64,000 nucleotides of DNA from Massilia phyllostachyos (GCF_021044825.1 NZ_JAJNOC010000003.1:1-64000), one strand, 5' to 3'. Numbered from the stretch's first letter, positions 25,629 through 35,509 are shown. Translations and numbers: made by a program. The notes: generated from the letters alone by a model not told the origin.

Positions 25629-26552
25629 TTACAGCTGCGTCAGCGAAATCGTGTTCGGCGCCGGCGTCGAGCAAGGCTCCTCGTCGAAAGCGATGTCGCC
25701 CAAGGGGTTGGGCACGCCGTCGGTCTTCAGGTCGACGAAGCCGAACAGGTCGCGGTCCTGCAGGTGCGACGGCACCACGGTGGAGAGCGACGAGAACACG
25801 TTCTCCACGCGCCCCGGATGCTTCTTTTCCCAGTCGCGCAGCATCGCCTTGATCTGCTTGCGCTGCAGGTTTTCCTGCGAGCCGCACAGGTCGCACGGGA
25901 TGATCGGGAAGCCTTTCACTTGCGCATAGCGCTCGGTATCCGCTTCCTTCACATAGGCCAGCGGACGGATCACCATGTGCTTGCCGTCGTCCGACACTAA
26001 TTTTGCTGGCATGCCCTTCAGCTTCCCGCCGAAGAACATGTTCAGGAAGAAGGTTTCGAGGATGTCGTCGCGGTGGTGGCCCAGCGCGATCTTGTTGCAG
26101 CCGAGCTCGTCCGCCACGCGGTACAGGATGCCGCGCCGCAGTCTGGAACAGAGCGAGCAGGTGGTTTTACCCTCCGGGATCAGGCGCTTGACGATGCTGT
26201 AGGTGTCCTGGTTCTCGATGTGGAAAGGCACGCCCAGTTTTTCCAGGTAGGCCGGCAGGATGTCGGCCGGGAAGTTCGGCTGCTTCTGGTCCAGGTTCAC
26301 CGCGACGATGTCGAAATGGATCGGCGCGCGTTCGCGCAGGGTCATGAGGATGTCGAGCAGGGCGTAGCTGTCCTTGCCGCCCGACAGGCAGACCATCACC
26401 TTGTCGCCGTCCTCGATCATGTTGAAGTCGCCGATGGCCTGGCCGACCTGGCGGCACAGGCGCTTGTGCAGCTTGTTGTTCTCGTACGCGATTTTCTCGA
26501 GCTTCTTGGCTTGCGCGTCCGGGTTCAGTTGGTCGAGATCCGCTTCGCTCAT
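25629..26552 (-). CDS. ttcA: tRNA 2-thiocytidine(32) synthetase TtcA
   Basis: TtcA thiolates cytidine 32 in certain tRNAs, using ATP and a [4Fe-4S] cluster. The ATG at 26552 gives 307 residues and overlaps folB by 4 nt; a longer open frame is rejected as it lies inside folB. The PP-loop SGGKDS is at residues 57-62. The paired cysteine motifs CSLC (with RLRRG) and CDLC (in IPCDLCGSQ) are the expected cluster ligands. [10 protein letters not shown] is a conserved block. It is probably translated together with folB. Confidence 0.95.
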   Translation of the reverse strand: MSEADLDQLNPDAQAKKLEKIAYENNKLHKRLCRQVGQAIGDFNMIEDGDKVMVCLSGGKDSYALLDILMTLRERAPIHFDIVAVNLDQKQPNFPADILPAYLEKLGVPFHIENQDTYSIVKRLIPEGKTTCSLCSRLRRGILYRVADELGCNKIALGHHRDDILETFFLNMFFGGKLKGMPAKLVSDDGKHMVIRPLAYVKEADTERYAQVKGFPIIPCDLCGSQENLQRKQIKAMLRDWEKKHPGRVENVFSSLSTVVPSHLQDRDLFGFVDLKTDGVPNPLGDIAFDEEPCSTPAPNTISLTQL

Positions 26553-26947
26553 GCTTCTTCCTTCACCTGGAACACTTCCACGCCCACGCCTTCGCAATCC
26601 GGATACACGTCCGGCTTCATGGTCGACACGCGCGCGGCGCGCACGCGCGGGTGGGTCAGCATCGCCTTGACCACGTCGTCGCACAGGGTTTCCTGCAGGT
26701 GGATGTGGCCCTTCGAAATGCGCTTGGCGATGGTCTCGCGCATGAAGTCGTAGTCGACCACTTCCGACAGCTGGTCGGCCTTCGGCGTCGACTGCTCCAG
26801 CGGAATGTACAAATCGACGTTGATCATGACACGCTGTTCCGCCTTCTTCTCGAAGTCATGCACGCCGATGTTGATCATCACTTCGTAATTGCGCAGGAAC
26901 AGCCGGCGGCAATCGCGCAAGCTCGGGTGAATCAGGGCGGATAACAT
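26549..26947 (-). CDS. folB: Dihydroneopterin aldolase FolB
   Basis: FolB converts 7,8-dihydroneopterin to 6-hydroxymethyl-dihydropterin and glycolaldehyde in folate synthesis. The product has 132 residues, beginning [23 protein letters not shown]. Visible blocks are [20 protein letters not shown] (with the conserved catalytic-region residues), VVDYDFM and the C-terminal [16 protein letters not shown]. It sits 12 bp downstream of a pteridine-reductase-like SDR gene on the same strand, so two pterin enzymes are adjacent, and it overlaps ttcA. Confidence 0.93.
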   Translation of the reverse strand: MLSALIHPSLRDCRRLFLRNYEVMINIGVHDFEKKAEQRVMINVDLYIPLEQSTPKADQLSEVVDYDFMRETIAKRISKGHIHLQETLCDDVVKAMLTHPRVRAARVSTMKPDVYPDCEGVGVEVFQVKEEA

Positions 26948-26959
26948 GGGTAAAGCCTT

Positions 26960-27757
26960 TTATGAAGAAGAATGGTTGTTCGGTTCGGTCAGGAACATCA
27001 CGTCGCGCGGCGACGCCTGCAAATGCTGGCCGCCATCGACCAGCAGGGTGGTGCCGGTCAGCGCCCGCGCGCCGGCCGCATACACCACGGCGTCGGCGAT
27101 GTCCTGCGGGGTCGAGGAACGCCCCAGCGGCGTCATCGCGTGCGCCTGGGCGAAGCCGGCCTCGCTCTGCTCGCCCGACACCATCGTGATGCCCGGCGCC
27201 ACGCCGACCACGCGCACCTTCGGCGCCAGCGCCTGCGCCAGCATCGTGGTGGCCGTGTGCAGCGCCGCCTTCGACAGCGTGTACGACAGAAAATCCGGGT
27301 TGAGATTGTACAGTTTCTGGTCCAGCAGGTTGACCACGACGGCCTGGCTGCCTGCCGGGGTCATGGCGTGCAGGGCCTGGGCCAGCAGCAGCGGCGCCGT
27401 GACGTTCGCCGCCATATGGGTGTTCAGCAGGGCCGGCGAAAACGCGGTGGCGCTGTCGTATTCAAACAACGAAGCGTTGTTGACGATGCAAGCCGGCACG
27501 CCCAGCTCCCCGGCCACGCGGCCGGGCAGGGCGCGCACCGCCGCTTCGTCCTGCAGCTCGCACTGGAACAATGCCGCGCGCCGGCCGAGGGCGCGGATCG
27601 CGTCCGCGGTCTCCTGCGCCTCCTGCTCCGAATGGCGGTAGTGCACGGCCACGTCCCAGCCGGCGCCGGCCAGGCCGAGCGCGATGGCGCGGCCCAGGCG
27701 GCGGCCGGCGCCGGTCACCAGGGCCACCTTGGAAGCGTGAGCGATCGTCGTGTGCAT
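26960..27757 (-). CDS. SDR family oxidoreductase, pteridine reductase/FolM-like
   Basis: This is a classical short-chain dehydrogenase of 265 residues from the ATG at 27757 (MHTTIAHASKVALVTG). The NADPH loop is TGAGRRLGRAIA; the double Arg after TGxG is characteristic of pteridine reductases. NNAS, then YTLSKAAL (catalytic Tyr and Lys), and the C-terminal LLVDGG follow the fold. With folB directly downstream, reduction of dihydropterin or dihydromonapterin is the likeliest role. The start is 39 bp from the divergent midA start. Upstream in-frame ATGs would overlap midA and are rejected. Confidence 0.88.
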   Translation of the reverse strand: MHTTIAHASKVALVTGAGRRLGRAIALGLAGAGWDVAVHYRHSEQEAQETADAIRALGRRAALFQCELQDEAAVRALPGRVAGELGVPACIVNNASLFEYDSATAFSPALLNTHMAANVTAPLLLAQALHAMTPAGSQAVVVNLLDQKLYNLNPDFLSYTLSKAALHTATTMLAQALAPKVRVVGVAPGITMVSGEQSEAGFAQAHAMTPLGRSSTPQDIADAVVYAAGARALTGTTLLVDGGQHLQASPRDVMFLTEPNNHSSS

Positions 27758-27796
27758 GATGTCGTTGATGGAGGCTGATTTCGCTACAATGCCGGC

Positions 27797-28945
27797 ATGT
27801 CCCTGCCCGCACCCACTCCCGACGCGCTCGCCGCATCCCACTCCCTGCAACAGCTGATCGCCGCCGACATCGAGAAACTCGGCGGCGCGATGGCGTTTTC
27901 ACGGTTCATGGAACTGGCGCTGTACGCGCCCCGGCTCGGGTATTACAGCGGCGGCGCGTCCAAACTGGGCGCGAGCGGCGACTTCACGACCGCGCCCGAG
28001 ATCTCTCCCCTGTTCGGGGCCGCCCTGGCGCGCGTGGCCGCCGCTATTATCGCCCAAAGCGCGCCGGAGATCATCGAATTCGGCGCCGGCACCGGCAAGC
28101 TGGCGCGCGACGTGCTCACCGCCCTGGACCGCATGGGCATCGAAGTCGGCTCCTACACCATCATCGAACTGTCGGGCGAACTGCGCGCGCGCCAGCAGGA
28201 AGCATTGCAGGACCTGCCGCAAGTGCGCTGGCTGGACGGCATGCCGGAAACCTTCAGCGGCGTGGTGCTGGCCAACGAGGTGCTGGATGCGATGCCGGTG
28301 GAACTCGTGATCAGGAAGGATGGCCGGTGGATGCGCCAGATGGTCACCGTGCAGGATGGCGCTTTCGCCTTCGTGCAGGCGCCGCTGCCGGATGATCTGG
28401 CGGCGCAGGTGGCTCGCCAGATCCCTGACGCCGAGCACCTGCTCGATGGCTATGTCACCGAAATCCACCCGGTGGCCGAAGGCTTCATGGCTTCGCTGGC
28501 GCAGATGATGAAGGACGGCCGCGGCGCCGCCATCCTGTTCGACTACGGCTTCCCGGCCCACGAGTACTACCTCGACCAGCGCATCGGCGGCACCCTGATG
28601 TGCCACTACCGCCACCACGCCCACCCGGATCCCTTCTATTTGCCCGGCCTGCAGGACATCACGTCCCACGTCGACTTCACGGCGATGGCGCTGGCGTCCC
28701 AGGACGCCGGCCTGCCGGTGCTGGCCTACATGAACCAGGCCTCCTTCCTGCTGGGCGCCGGCATCGGCGAGCTGTTGATGGAAAACGACCCGGAACAGGC
28801 GCGCGACTTCCTGCCGCAATCGCGCGCGGTGCAGAAGCTGGTGTCGCCGGCCGAAATGGGCGAGCTGTTCAAGGTGCTGGTGGTGGGCCAGGACGTGGAA
28901 TTGCCCGATGCAATCGTGCGTGCCGACCGGAGCCACCGCCTGTAG
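27797..28945 (+). CDS. Class I SAM-dependent methyltransferase, MidA/NDUFAF7 family
   Basis: The 382-residue protein belongs to the family whose mitochondrial member NDUFAF7 methylates a complex I arginine; the bacterial substrate is not established. SAM-binding features are IIEFGAGTGKLARDVL (residues ~92-107), IIELSGELRARQ and VLANEVLDAMPVELV. The N-terminal block MALYAPRLGYYSGG-type (here LALYAPRLGYYSGGASKLG) is diagnostic. A TACAAT -10-like box (27785-27790) lies 6 nt before the ATG and no Shine-Dalgarno is visible, so it may be translated from a near-leaderless mRNA. Confidence 0.92.
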   Translation: MSLPAPTPDALAASHSLQQLIAADIEKLGGAMAFSRFMELALYAPRLGYYSGGASKLGASGDFTTAPEISPLFGAALARVAAAIIAQSAPEIIEFGAGTGKLARDVLTALDRMGIEVGSYTIIELSGELRARQQEALQDLPQVRWLDGMPETFSGVVLANEVLDAMPVELVIRKDGRWMRQMVTVQDGAFAFVQAPLPDDLAAQVARQIPDAEHLLDGYVTEIHPVAEGFMASLAQMMKDGRGAAILFDYGFPAHEYYLDQRIGGTLMCHYRHHAHPDPFYLPGLQDITSHVDFTAMALASQDAGLPVLAYMNQASFLLGAGIGELLMENDPEQARDFLPQSRAVQKLVSPAEMGELFKVLVVGQDVELPDAIVRADRSHRL

Positions 28946-29056
28946 AATTTTTGACATCTTGCGCTCTGGATACAAATCCGGCTAAGCTGTACTACTCCGG
29001 ACCGGGTCGGATCGCCTGAACATTCATTCGACCGGCAGCGGGACACATCACAGACC

Positions 29057-30061
29057 ATGGCCAAGATCCATACCCACTATGACAACCTGAAGGTTGCGCG
29101 CGGCGCGCCGGGGGAGGTCATTCGTGCGGCATACAAGGCCCTGAGCCAGAAATACCATCCCGACAAGAATCCGGGCGACGAAAAGGCCGCCCGCATCATG
29201 GCGATCGTCAACACCGCCTACAACACCCTGTCCGACCCGGTGCGCCGCAAGGAGCACGACGAGTGGATCGCCTCGGAAGAGTGGGAAGTCGAATGGCTGG
29301 AAAGCAGCGGCGCCGAGGAAGGCGAGCACGGCGCCGGCCGCGGCCGCCCGGACAGCTGGGAGCCGCGCGCGACCGGCGAACGGCGTCCGCGCGCGCGCCT
29401 GATGCGCGATCCGCGCTGGTGGCTGGGCTTGTCCGGCTGCCTGGTGCTGGGCGCCGCCGCCGCCTTGTTCGTGGGCCAGCAGCCGCGCGCCAGGCTGCCG
29501 GAGATGCTGTCCTGGGCCGGCAAGCCTGACGCCATTGCACCCGTACCCGCTGCGCCGAACGCGAAAACGGCCCCCACCTCCGACCGCCCGGACGAGCTGG
29601 GCAGCGACGCCAGCACCGAGGGCTGGGCGCGCCGCTTCGGCGGCGACGGACCGGCGCCGCCGCCCGAGATCAAGGCCCTGGCCGTGACCCAGCTGGTGGT
29701 GCCGGCGCGCGCGCCCGACTGCGGCACCGACCTGCAGACCCTGGCCGCCCCCAGCGGCGATGCGTGGCCGGCCGAGTCCGGCTACCTGCCGGGCTACCCG
29801 GTCGGCAACAGCGGCAGCGAAATGCAGATGATCATCGACAACGGCGAAAATCCCTCGCCGATCTTCGTCAAGCTCTACGACCTCGACCGCCGCTCGAACG
29901 TGCGCCATGTGTATGTCCAGGCGAACGGCAATTTCATCATCGACAAGCTGGCCGCCGGCAAGTACGAAGTCCGCTACCAGAATATCGTCGTCGGCGACGG
30001 CAAGACCGAGTGCGTCAACGGCCGCCGCGCGCCCCTGCGCCAGGCGGCGGCAGGTGGCTGA
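29057..30061 (+). CDS. DnaJ-domain membrane protein
   Basis: The protein has 334 residues with an N-terminal J domain (residues ~7-70) carrying the HPD motif in YHPDKNPGD, so it can stimulate an Hsp70 ATPase. A charged, low-complexity linker follows, then one transmembrane helix (~122-141, WWLGLSGCLVLGAAAALFV) and a C-terminal domain of ~190 residues (GNSGSEMQMIIDNGENPSPIFVKLYD...). The J domain should face the cytoplasm and the C-terminal domain the periplasm. No Gly/Phe or zinc-finger region is present, so it is a class III J-protein. The partner chaperone is unknown. Confidence 0.88.
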   Translation: MAKIHTHYDNLKVARGAPGEVIRAAYKALSQKYHPDKNPGDEKAARIMAIVNTAYNTLSDPVRRKEHDEWIASEEWEVEWLESSGAEEGEHGAGRGRPDSWEPRATGERRPRARLMRDPRWWLGLSGCLVLGAAAALFVGQQPRARLPEMLSWAGKPDAIAPVPAAPNAKTAPTSDRPDELGSDASTEGWARRFGGDGPAPPPEIKALAVTQLVVPARAPDCGTDLQTLAAPSGDAWPAESGYLPGYPVGNSGSEMQMIIDNGENPSPIFVKLYDLDRRSNVRHVYVQANGNFIIDKLAAGKYEVRYQNIVVGDGKTECVNGRRAPLRQAAAGG

Positions 30062-30216
30062 GCAGCGACTTGTCGTTTTTTCCCCGCATCTATTGCCAGT
30101 AATTATTAGGTCTTTACCCAATTTAACTAATTCGTTCCTGAGCCGTAATATACTGAAATGATGCGGCAAGCCCATGCAGCAGCCGCCCACGCCCAACGCA
30201 GGCCTACGGACAAGGA

Positions 30217-31878
30217 ATGAACGAACTGGAAGGCCTCACGGCCCTGATCATCGAGCCCCACGCGGGCATGCGCGCCAACATCCACAGCATGCTCAATATG
30301 TGCGGGCTGACGCGCATCGAGCACGCCAGTTCGTCGAACCTGGCCGTCAAGCACCTGGGCCTGCGCACCTTCGACATGGTGCTGTGTGAATACGACCTCG
30401 AGGGCGGACAGGACGGCCAGCAGCTGCTGGAAGACCTGCGCCACCACAAGCTGATGTCGCTCTCGACCATGTTCTTCATGGTCACCGCCGAGGGCAACCA
30501 CAGCAAGGTGGTCAGCGCCGCCGAGCTGGCGCCCACCGACTACATCCTGAAACCCTTCACCGCCGACCGCCTGCTCGAGCGCATCGCGCGCGCCCTCGAC
30601 CGCCGCAGCGCCTTCATGGCGGTGTACGAGCTGATGGAGGCGGGCGACCAGCGTGAAGCGATCGAGGCCTGCATCGAGGGCGAGGGCCTGCACCCGCGCT
30701 ATGCCGTCGACTTCATGCGCCTGCGCGCCGAGCTGCACGTGTTCCTGGGCGAGCCGGAGCAGGCCGAGCCGATCTACCGCAAGCTGATCGAGGTGAAGGC
30801 GATCGCCTGGGCCCGCCTGGGCCTGGCCAAGACCCTGTTCCTGCGCAAGCAGTTCGGCGAAGCCAAGGAGATGCTGGAAGAGCTGGTCGACTCCAACAAG
30901 AACTTCGTCGATGCCTACGACTGGCTGGCGCGCACCCATGCGGCGGTGGGCGACCTGGCCAAGTCGCAGACCGTGCTGACCGAGGCGGTGGCGGTGTCGC
31001 CCCACGCGGTGCGGCGCCTGCGCACCCTGGGCGAGACCGCCTTCGAAGCCGGCGACAACGAGTCGGCCGAAAAATTCCTCAAGCAAGTGGTCAGCAAGGC
31101 CAAGTATTCCGAATTCCGCGACCCCGAAGACCACGTCAAACTGGTGCGCACCCTGGTGAAGAAGGGCGACCCGGTGGCCGCCGCCGCCGTGATCCGCGAG
31201 CTCGACCGCTCGCTGGGCGGGCGTCCCAATACCCGGCTGTGCAGCGCGATCTCGGCCGCCATGCTGCACGAGTTCACCGGCAACGAGACGCGCCTGAACG
31301 ACGCCCTCACGGCCGCGCTGGAAGAATGCAAGGATGCGCCCAACCTGTCGCCCGACATCAAGCTCGAGCTGGCGCGCACTTGTTTAGAGAACAATAGGGA
31401 AGAGGGCGGCGCCGACATCGTGCGCGAAGTGATGCGCAACGCCGCCAACGACGCCGGCATGGCGCGCGCCATGGGCGTACTGGAAGGCGCCGGCTTTCCG
31501 GACCTGGCGCGCACGCTGGCGCAGGAAAGCCGCCAGCACGTGGTCGACCTGGTCAACGGCGGCGCCGCGCGCGCGAAAAGCGGCGACTACCGCGGCGCGG
31601 TCGAGCTGATGCTGGAAGCGGCGGCCAAGCTGCCGAACAACCCCTCGGTGGCCTTCAATGCGGCCCTGGCCGTGCTGCGCTGCCTCGAGCACGACGGCTG
31701 GGACGACCGCCTCGGCCTGCAGATCACCGGCCTGATCGGCAATGTGCGCAAGGTCGATCCGGGCAACCCGAAACTGGGCGCGCTGTCGGCCCTGCACCAC
31801 CAGATCCTCAAGAAATACGAACGCAACGGACAAGGGCGCGTCAGCAAACCGGCCGCGGTTCAAAAAGCGGCAGTTTGA
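30217..31878 (+). CDS. Receiver-domain protein with tetratricopeptide repeats
   Basis: The protein has 553 residues. An N-terminal CheY-like receiver (~1-125) is followed by a long helical TPR region (~130-540). The receiver is degenerate: the acidic pocket reads IIEPHAG (Glu13-Pro14) instead of two acids, and the phospho-acceptor position is Glu58 (MVLCEYDL) where Asp is expected. Thr90 and Lys112 (YILKPF) remain. It therefore probably signals by protein-protein binding or mimics the phosphorylated state. The gene is 14 bp upstream of an HDOD-GAF gene, suggesting a joint pathway. Confidence 0.88.
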   Translation: MNELEGLTALIIEPHAGMRANIHSMLNMCGLTRIEHASSSNLAVKHLGLRTFDMVLCEYDLEGGQDGQQLLEDLRHHKLMSLSTMFFMVTAEGNHSKVVSAAELAPTDYILKPFTADRLLERIARALDRRSAFMAVYELMEAGDQREAIEACIEGEGLHPRYAVDFMRLRAELHVFLGEPEQAEPIYRKLIEVKAIAWARLGLAKTLFLRKQFGEAKEMLEELVDSNKNFVDAYDWLARTHAAVGDLAKSQTVLTEAVAVSPHAVRRLRTLGETAFEAGDNESAEKFLKQVVSKAKYSEFRDPEDHVKLVRTLVKKGDPVAAAAVIRELDRSLGGRPNTRLCSAISAAMLHEFTGNETRLNDALTAALEECKDAPNLSPDIKLELARTCLENNREEGGADIVREVMRNAANDAGMARAMGVLEGAGFPDLARTLAQESRQHVVDLVNGGAARAKSGDYRGAVELMLEAAAKLPNNPSVAFNAALAVLRCLEHDGWDDRLGLQITGLIGNVRKVDPGNPKLGALSALHHQILKKYERNGQGRVSKPAAVQKAAV

Positions 31879-31892
31879 AAGATATTTGAAGC

Positions 31893-33431
31893 ATGGCTGA
31901 ATCCTCCTTGCCGCCGGAAGGCGCGACCCGCCGCGTGCGCGCGGCCCTGATGAACAAGGTCTGCGGCGACGAAGAAATGTTCGCCCTGGGCGCCTCGATA
32001 GCCCGCGTGGTCGACATGGCTTCCAGCGACGACCAGGGCACCCATGACCTGGCCTATTACGTGGTCTCCGACCCCGCGCTGACGCAGCGCATCCTGCGCC
32101 TGTCGAACACCATCCAGTACCGCACCGCCTCGGGTTCCCAGGTGACCACGATTTCGCGCGCGATCTCGCTGCTCGGCTTCGACAACGTCAAGGCCACCGC
32201 GCTGGCCATGCTGCTGGTCGACGCCCTCGACAGTTCCGAGCACGCCGACAGCGTGCGGGTGGAGCTCGAGGCGGCCCTGTGCGCCAGCCTGGTGGGCCGC
32301 GAGATGGCGCGCCACAGTTTTTATCAAGGCGCCGAGGAAGCGGCGATCTGCGCGCTGTTCAAGAACCTGGGCCCGCTGCTGGTGGCCAGCCACGCGCACG
32401 AGCGCTACCGCGAGATCGCGGCCCTGGTCGCGGGCGGCAAGCACACCGTGGGGCAGGCTTCCCAGATGATCCTCGGCTGCAGCTACGACGCGCTGTCGCA
32501 GGCGGTGCTGCAGGAATGGAAGATCCCGGACGTGATCGTGCGCGCCCAGAACGGCTTGCCGCCGACCGCGGTGCGGGTCGCCGCCAATCGCGGCGAGTGG
32601 ATGCGCCAGGTCGCTTCCCTGAGCCAGGACGTGGCGCGCCTGCTGGCGAAGACCCACGAGCCGGTCGGCTCGCCCGAAGCCAAGGCCCTGCTCGGCCGCT
32701 ACGGCGACGCGCTCGACCTCGACGGCGGCCGCATGGACGCCCTGCTCACCGCGGTGCAGGACGGCATGCGCAGCCTGCTCGAGAGCATGAACATGCAGCC
32801 GGCCCCGCGCAGCGAACCGAAGCAGCCGGAGAGCAGCCTGCCCAACGTGCTGATGCTGGCCACGCTGGACGCCGGCGAGGAAGAGCAGGAAGGCCTGCAT
32901 CCCAGCGGCAAGCCGAAGAACGCGCGCGAGCTGCTGCTGGCCGGCGTGCAGGACGTGACGCAATTGCGCGCCACCGGCGGCAAGGTCAACGACGTGGTGC
33001 TGGCGGTGCTGGAAACCATCCACGGCGCGCTGGGCTTCCGCTTCGCCACCGTGTGCCTGCGCGACCCCAAGAACGGCCAGTTCCGCGCCCGCCTGGCGCT
33101 GGGCGAGGAGGGCGCCAGATTGCAGGCCGGCTTCGCCTTCCCGCTGGCCTCCAGCCGCGACCTGTTCCACCTGGCGATGGAGAACGACGCCGACCTGATG
33201 ATCTCGGACGCGTCGAGCCCCAAGATCCGCGACCTGCTGCCCGAGTGGCACCGCCGGCTGCTGCCGGACGCCAAGAGCTTCATCGTGCTGCCGCTGGTGG
33301 TGGGGAAGGTGCAGCTGGGCTTGTTCTATGGGGACCGCACGGTGGAGGCGCACGAAGGCGTGCCGCCGGACGAGACGGCGTTGATCAAGGCGCTCAAGGG
33401 CCAGGTGCTGGCGGCGCTGGCGCCGGCGTAA
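31893..33431 (+). CDS. HDOD domain protein with C-terminal GAF-like domain
   Basis: The product has 512 residues. Residues ~20-210 form an HDOD domain (LAYYVVSDPALTQRILRLSN; QVTTISRAISLLGFDNV), the non-catalytic relative of HD-GYP domains seen in signalling proteins. A central linker of low conservation follows, and the last ~160 residues resemble a GAF domain (LGFRFATVCLRDPKNGQFRARLALG). It starts 14 bp after the receiver-TPR gene, so the two are probably cotranscribed and act together. The ligand and output are unknown. Confidence 0.87.
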   Translation: MAESSLPPEGATRRVRAALMNKVCGDEEMFALGASIARVVDMASSDDQGTHDLAYYVVSDPALTQRILRLSNTIQYRTASGSQVTTISRAISLLGFDNVKATALAMLLVDALDSSEHADSVRVELEAALCASLVGREMARHSFYQGAEEAAICALFKNLGPLLVASHAHERYREIAALVAGGKHTVGQASQMILGCSYDALSQAVLQEWKIPDVIVRAQNGLPPTAVRVAANRGEWMRQVASLSQDVARLLAKTHEPVGSPEAKALLGRYGDALDLDGGRMDALLTAVQDGMRSLLESMNMQPAPRSEPKQPESSLPNVLMLATLDAGEEEQEGLHPSGKPKNARELLLAGVQDVTQLRATGGKVNDVVLAVLETIHGALGFRFATVCLRDPKNGQFRARLALGEEGARLQAGFAFPLASSRDLFHLAMENDADLMISDASSPKIRDLLPEWHRRLLPDAKSFIVLPLVVGKVQLGLFYGDRTVEAHEGVPPDETALIKALKGQVLAALAPA

Positions 33432-33476
33432 CGCCAGCACCGCCGCCGCCATCTCTCCTGTCATTAGCTTTGAGAC

Positions 33477-33615
33477 CGTCATCCCGGCGCAGGCCGGGAT
33501 CCAATTCCGTCGAGCAGTGACGGGCGCATCCGCGAAGCGCTGCGGTAAGGCACACAAAATTGGATTCCGGCCTGCGCCGGAAGTCATGGGCGCCAGTGGT
33601 GCGCATGACGGTCTT
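33477..33615. repeat. REP/BIME-like repeat pair with embedded palindrome
   Basis: This is the only structured content of the 397-bp gap between the HDOD gene and tRNA-Tyr. ATCCCGGC-GCAG-GCCGGGAT (33481-33500) and the inverted ATTCCGGC-CTGC-GCCGGAA unit (~33563-33582) are followed immediately by the near-palindrome GTCATGGGCGCCAGTGGTGCGCATGAC. It is nearly identical in layout to the copy at 15.8 kb. The remaining ~170 bp before the tRNA promoter is AT-richer and shows no gene. Confidence 0.85.
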
Positions 33616-33785
33616 AGGGCCGGTGGTCAACAAAAACGCCAGTCAAATTCGCCCTCTAAAACCCCCTTTTCATCTTTCCTTTCAATTCCCACAAAATCAC
33701 CCTTGTAGTTTTGCATCCCGCCCGTTACAATCACGCCCCGAAGCAACGCTGCTATGCGAAGCGGACAAAGTCTGCCGAAACATAG

Positions 33786-33814
33786 TTGACAATACGTTGA
33801 GCTTGCTTCATACT
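33786..33814 (+). promoter_or_regulatory. Sigma-70 promoter for the tRNA-Tyr/Gly/Thr-tuf transcript
   Basis: A consensus TTGACA (33786-33791) is separated by 17 bp from CATACT (33809-33814), followed by CTGCGG, 15 bp before the tRNA-Tyr. The spacing and strength fit a stable-RNA promoter that also feeds tuf. Confidence 0.8.
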
Positions 33815-33828
33815 CTGCGGTTCTTCGC

Positions 33829-33913
33829 GGTGGGGTGGCCGAGTGGTTAAAGGCAGCAGACTGTAAATCTGCCCTCTCTGAGTACGCTGGTTCGAATCCA
33901 GCCCCCACCACCA
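33829..33913 (+). tRNA. tRNA-Tyr (GTA)
   Basis: This is an 85-nt class II tRNA. The acceptor stem is GGTGGGG/CCCCACC, the anticodon GTA at 33863-33865 lies in the loop CTGTAAA, there is a long variable arm, a T-loop GGTTCGAATCC, and an encoded CCA. Confidence 0.97.
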
Positions 33914-33948
33914 AAAAGAAGAGTCGAAGGAATTGAAAGTTGTACCTC

Positions 33949-34022
33949 GCGGGTGTAGCTCAATGGTAGAGCAGAAGCCTTCCAAGCTTACGACGAGGGT
34001 TCGATTCCCTTCACCCGCTCCA
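33949..34022 (+). tRNA. tRNA-Gly (TCC)
   Basis: This is a 74-nt cloverleaf. The acceptor stem is GCGGGTG/CACCCGC, the anticodon loop is CTTCCAA with TCC at 33981-33983, the T-arm is GAGGGTTCGATTCCCTT, the discriminator is T, and CCA is encoded. Confidence 0.97.
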
Positions 34023-34057
34023 GTTAGTGCGGTGTTATTTCTAACCGCAAAAAATAA

Positions 34058-34132
<75 letters not shown>

Positions 34133-34218
34133 GAATTTTGTACGGCAGTCGCGTTGTACTCGTCCGTCAGGTGTGCCTGGTAATTCTCAAAAAAATCGTT
34201 AGATCTTAGGAGTCTGAA

Positions 34219-35409
34219 ATGGCAAAGGAAAAATTCGAACGGACCAAGCCGCACGTCAACGTCGGCACCATCGGTCACGTTGACCACGGCAAAACCACCC
34301 TGACGGCTGCAATCGCAACCGTTCTGTCGAAGAAGTTCGGCGGCGAAGCCAAGGCCTACGACCAGATCGACGCGGCTCCGGAAGAAAAAGCACGCGGCAT
34401 CACCATCAACACCGCGCACGTCGAATACGAAACCGCGAACCGTCACTACGCGCACGTCGACTGCCCGGGCCACGCCGACTACATCAAGAACATGATTACC
34501 GGTGCTGCGCAGATGGACGGCGCGATCCTGGTGTGCTCGGCCGCTGACGGCCCGATGCCGCAGACCCGCGAGCACATCCTGCTGGCGCGTCAGGTTGGCG
34601 TTCCGTACATCATCGTGTTCCTGAACAAGTGCGACCTGGTCGACGACGCGGAACTGCTGGAACTGGTCGAAATGGAAGTGCGTGAGCTCCTGTCGAAGTA
34701 CGAGTTCCCAGGCGACGACCTGCCGATCATCAAAGGTTCGGCACGTATGGCGCTGGAAGGCCAGCCGGGCGAAATGGGCGAAGAGTGCATCGAGCGCCTG
34801 GCCGAAGCCCTGGACAGCTACATCCCGACCCCGGAACGTGCCGTCGACGGCGCCTTCCTGATGCCGGTGGAAGACGTGTTCTCGATCTCGGGCCGCGGTA
34901 CCGTGGTGACCGGTCGTGTCGAGCGCGGCATCATCAAGGTCGGCGAAGAGATCGAAATCGTCGGTATCATCGACACCGTGAAGACCACCTGCACCGGCGT
35001 GGAAATGTTCCGCAAGCTGCTGGACCAGGGTCAAGCTGGCGACAACGTCGGCCTGCTGCTGCGCGGCACCAAGCGTGAAGACGTCCAGCGTGGCCAGGTC
35101 CTGGCCAAGCCGGGCTCGATCAAGCCGCACACCGACTTCACCGGCGAAGTGTACGTCCTGTCGAAAGACGAAGGCGGCCGTCACACCCCGTTCTTCAACA
35201 ACTACCGTCCGCAGTTCTACTTCCGTACGACTGACGTGACCGGTTCGATCGTGCTGCCGGCTGACAAAGAAATGGTCATGCCAGGCGACAACGTGTCGAT
35301 CACCGTCAAGCTGATCGCTCCGATCGCGATGGAAGAAGGTCTGCGCTTCGCAATCCGCGAAGGCGGCCGTACCGTCGGCGCCGGCGTGGTTGCCAAGATC
35401 ATCGCCTGA
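34219..35409 (+). CDS. tuf: Elongation factor Tu
   Basis: EF-Tu is the GTPase that delivers aminoacyl-tRNA to the ribosome. The 396 residues match the family length. The P-loop GHVDHGKT, switch region [21 protein letters not shown], and NKCD are all intact, and domains II and III are complete to the C-terminal KIIA. GGAG precedes the ATG. It is probably cotranscribed with the three tRNAs upstream and is followed by a 9-bp hairpin before the tRNA-Trp promoter. A second tuf copy is usual in this group but is not in this window. Confidence 0.99.
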   Translation: MAKEKFERTKPHVNVGTIGHVDHGKTTLTAAIATVLSKKFGGEAKAYDQIDAAPEEKARGITINTAHVEYETANRHYAHVDCPGHADYIKNMITGAAQMDGAILVCSAADGPMPQTREHILLARQVGVPYIIVFLNKCDLVDDAELLELVEMEVRELLSKYEFPGDDLPIIKGSARMALEGQPGEMGEECIERLAEALDSYIPTPERAVDGAFLMPVEDVFSISGRGTVVTGRVERGIIKVGEEIEIVGIIDTVKTTCTGVEMFRKLLDQGQAGDNVGLLLRGTKREDVQRGQVLAKPGSIKPHTDFTGEVYVLSKDEGGRHTPFFNNYRPQFYFRTTDVTGSIVLPADKEMVMPGDNVSITVKLIAPIAMEEGLRFAIREGGRTVGAGVVAKIIA

Positions 35410-35421
35410 TAAGCGATGCTA

Positions 35422-35447
35422 GAGGGAAGCAGAACAACGCTTCCCTC
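35422..35447 (+). terminator. Hairpin behind tuf
   Basis: GAGGGAAGC (35422-35430) and GCTTCCCTC (35439-35447) form a perfect 9-bp stem with loop AGAACAAC, 12 bp after the tuf stop. There is no U-tract, so termination may be partial or Rho-assisted. Confidence 0.65.
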
Positions 35448-35455
35448 GAACAGCA

Positions 35456-35484
35456 TTGCCGGGTACGCGCGTACCCTGTATAAT
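35456..35484 (+). promoter_or_regulatory. Sigma-70 promoter for tRNA-Trp-secE-nusG
   Basis: TTGCCG (35456-35461) and a perfect TATAAT (35479-35484) are separated by 17 bp. The tRNA-Trp 5' end is 26 bp downstream of the -10. Confidence 0.85.
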
Positions 35485-35509
35485 GCTGGATTCAGCGAGA
35501 AGTTTTCGT

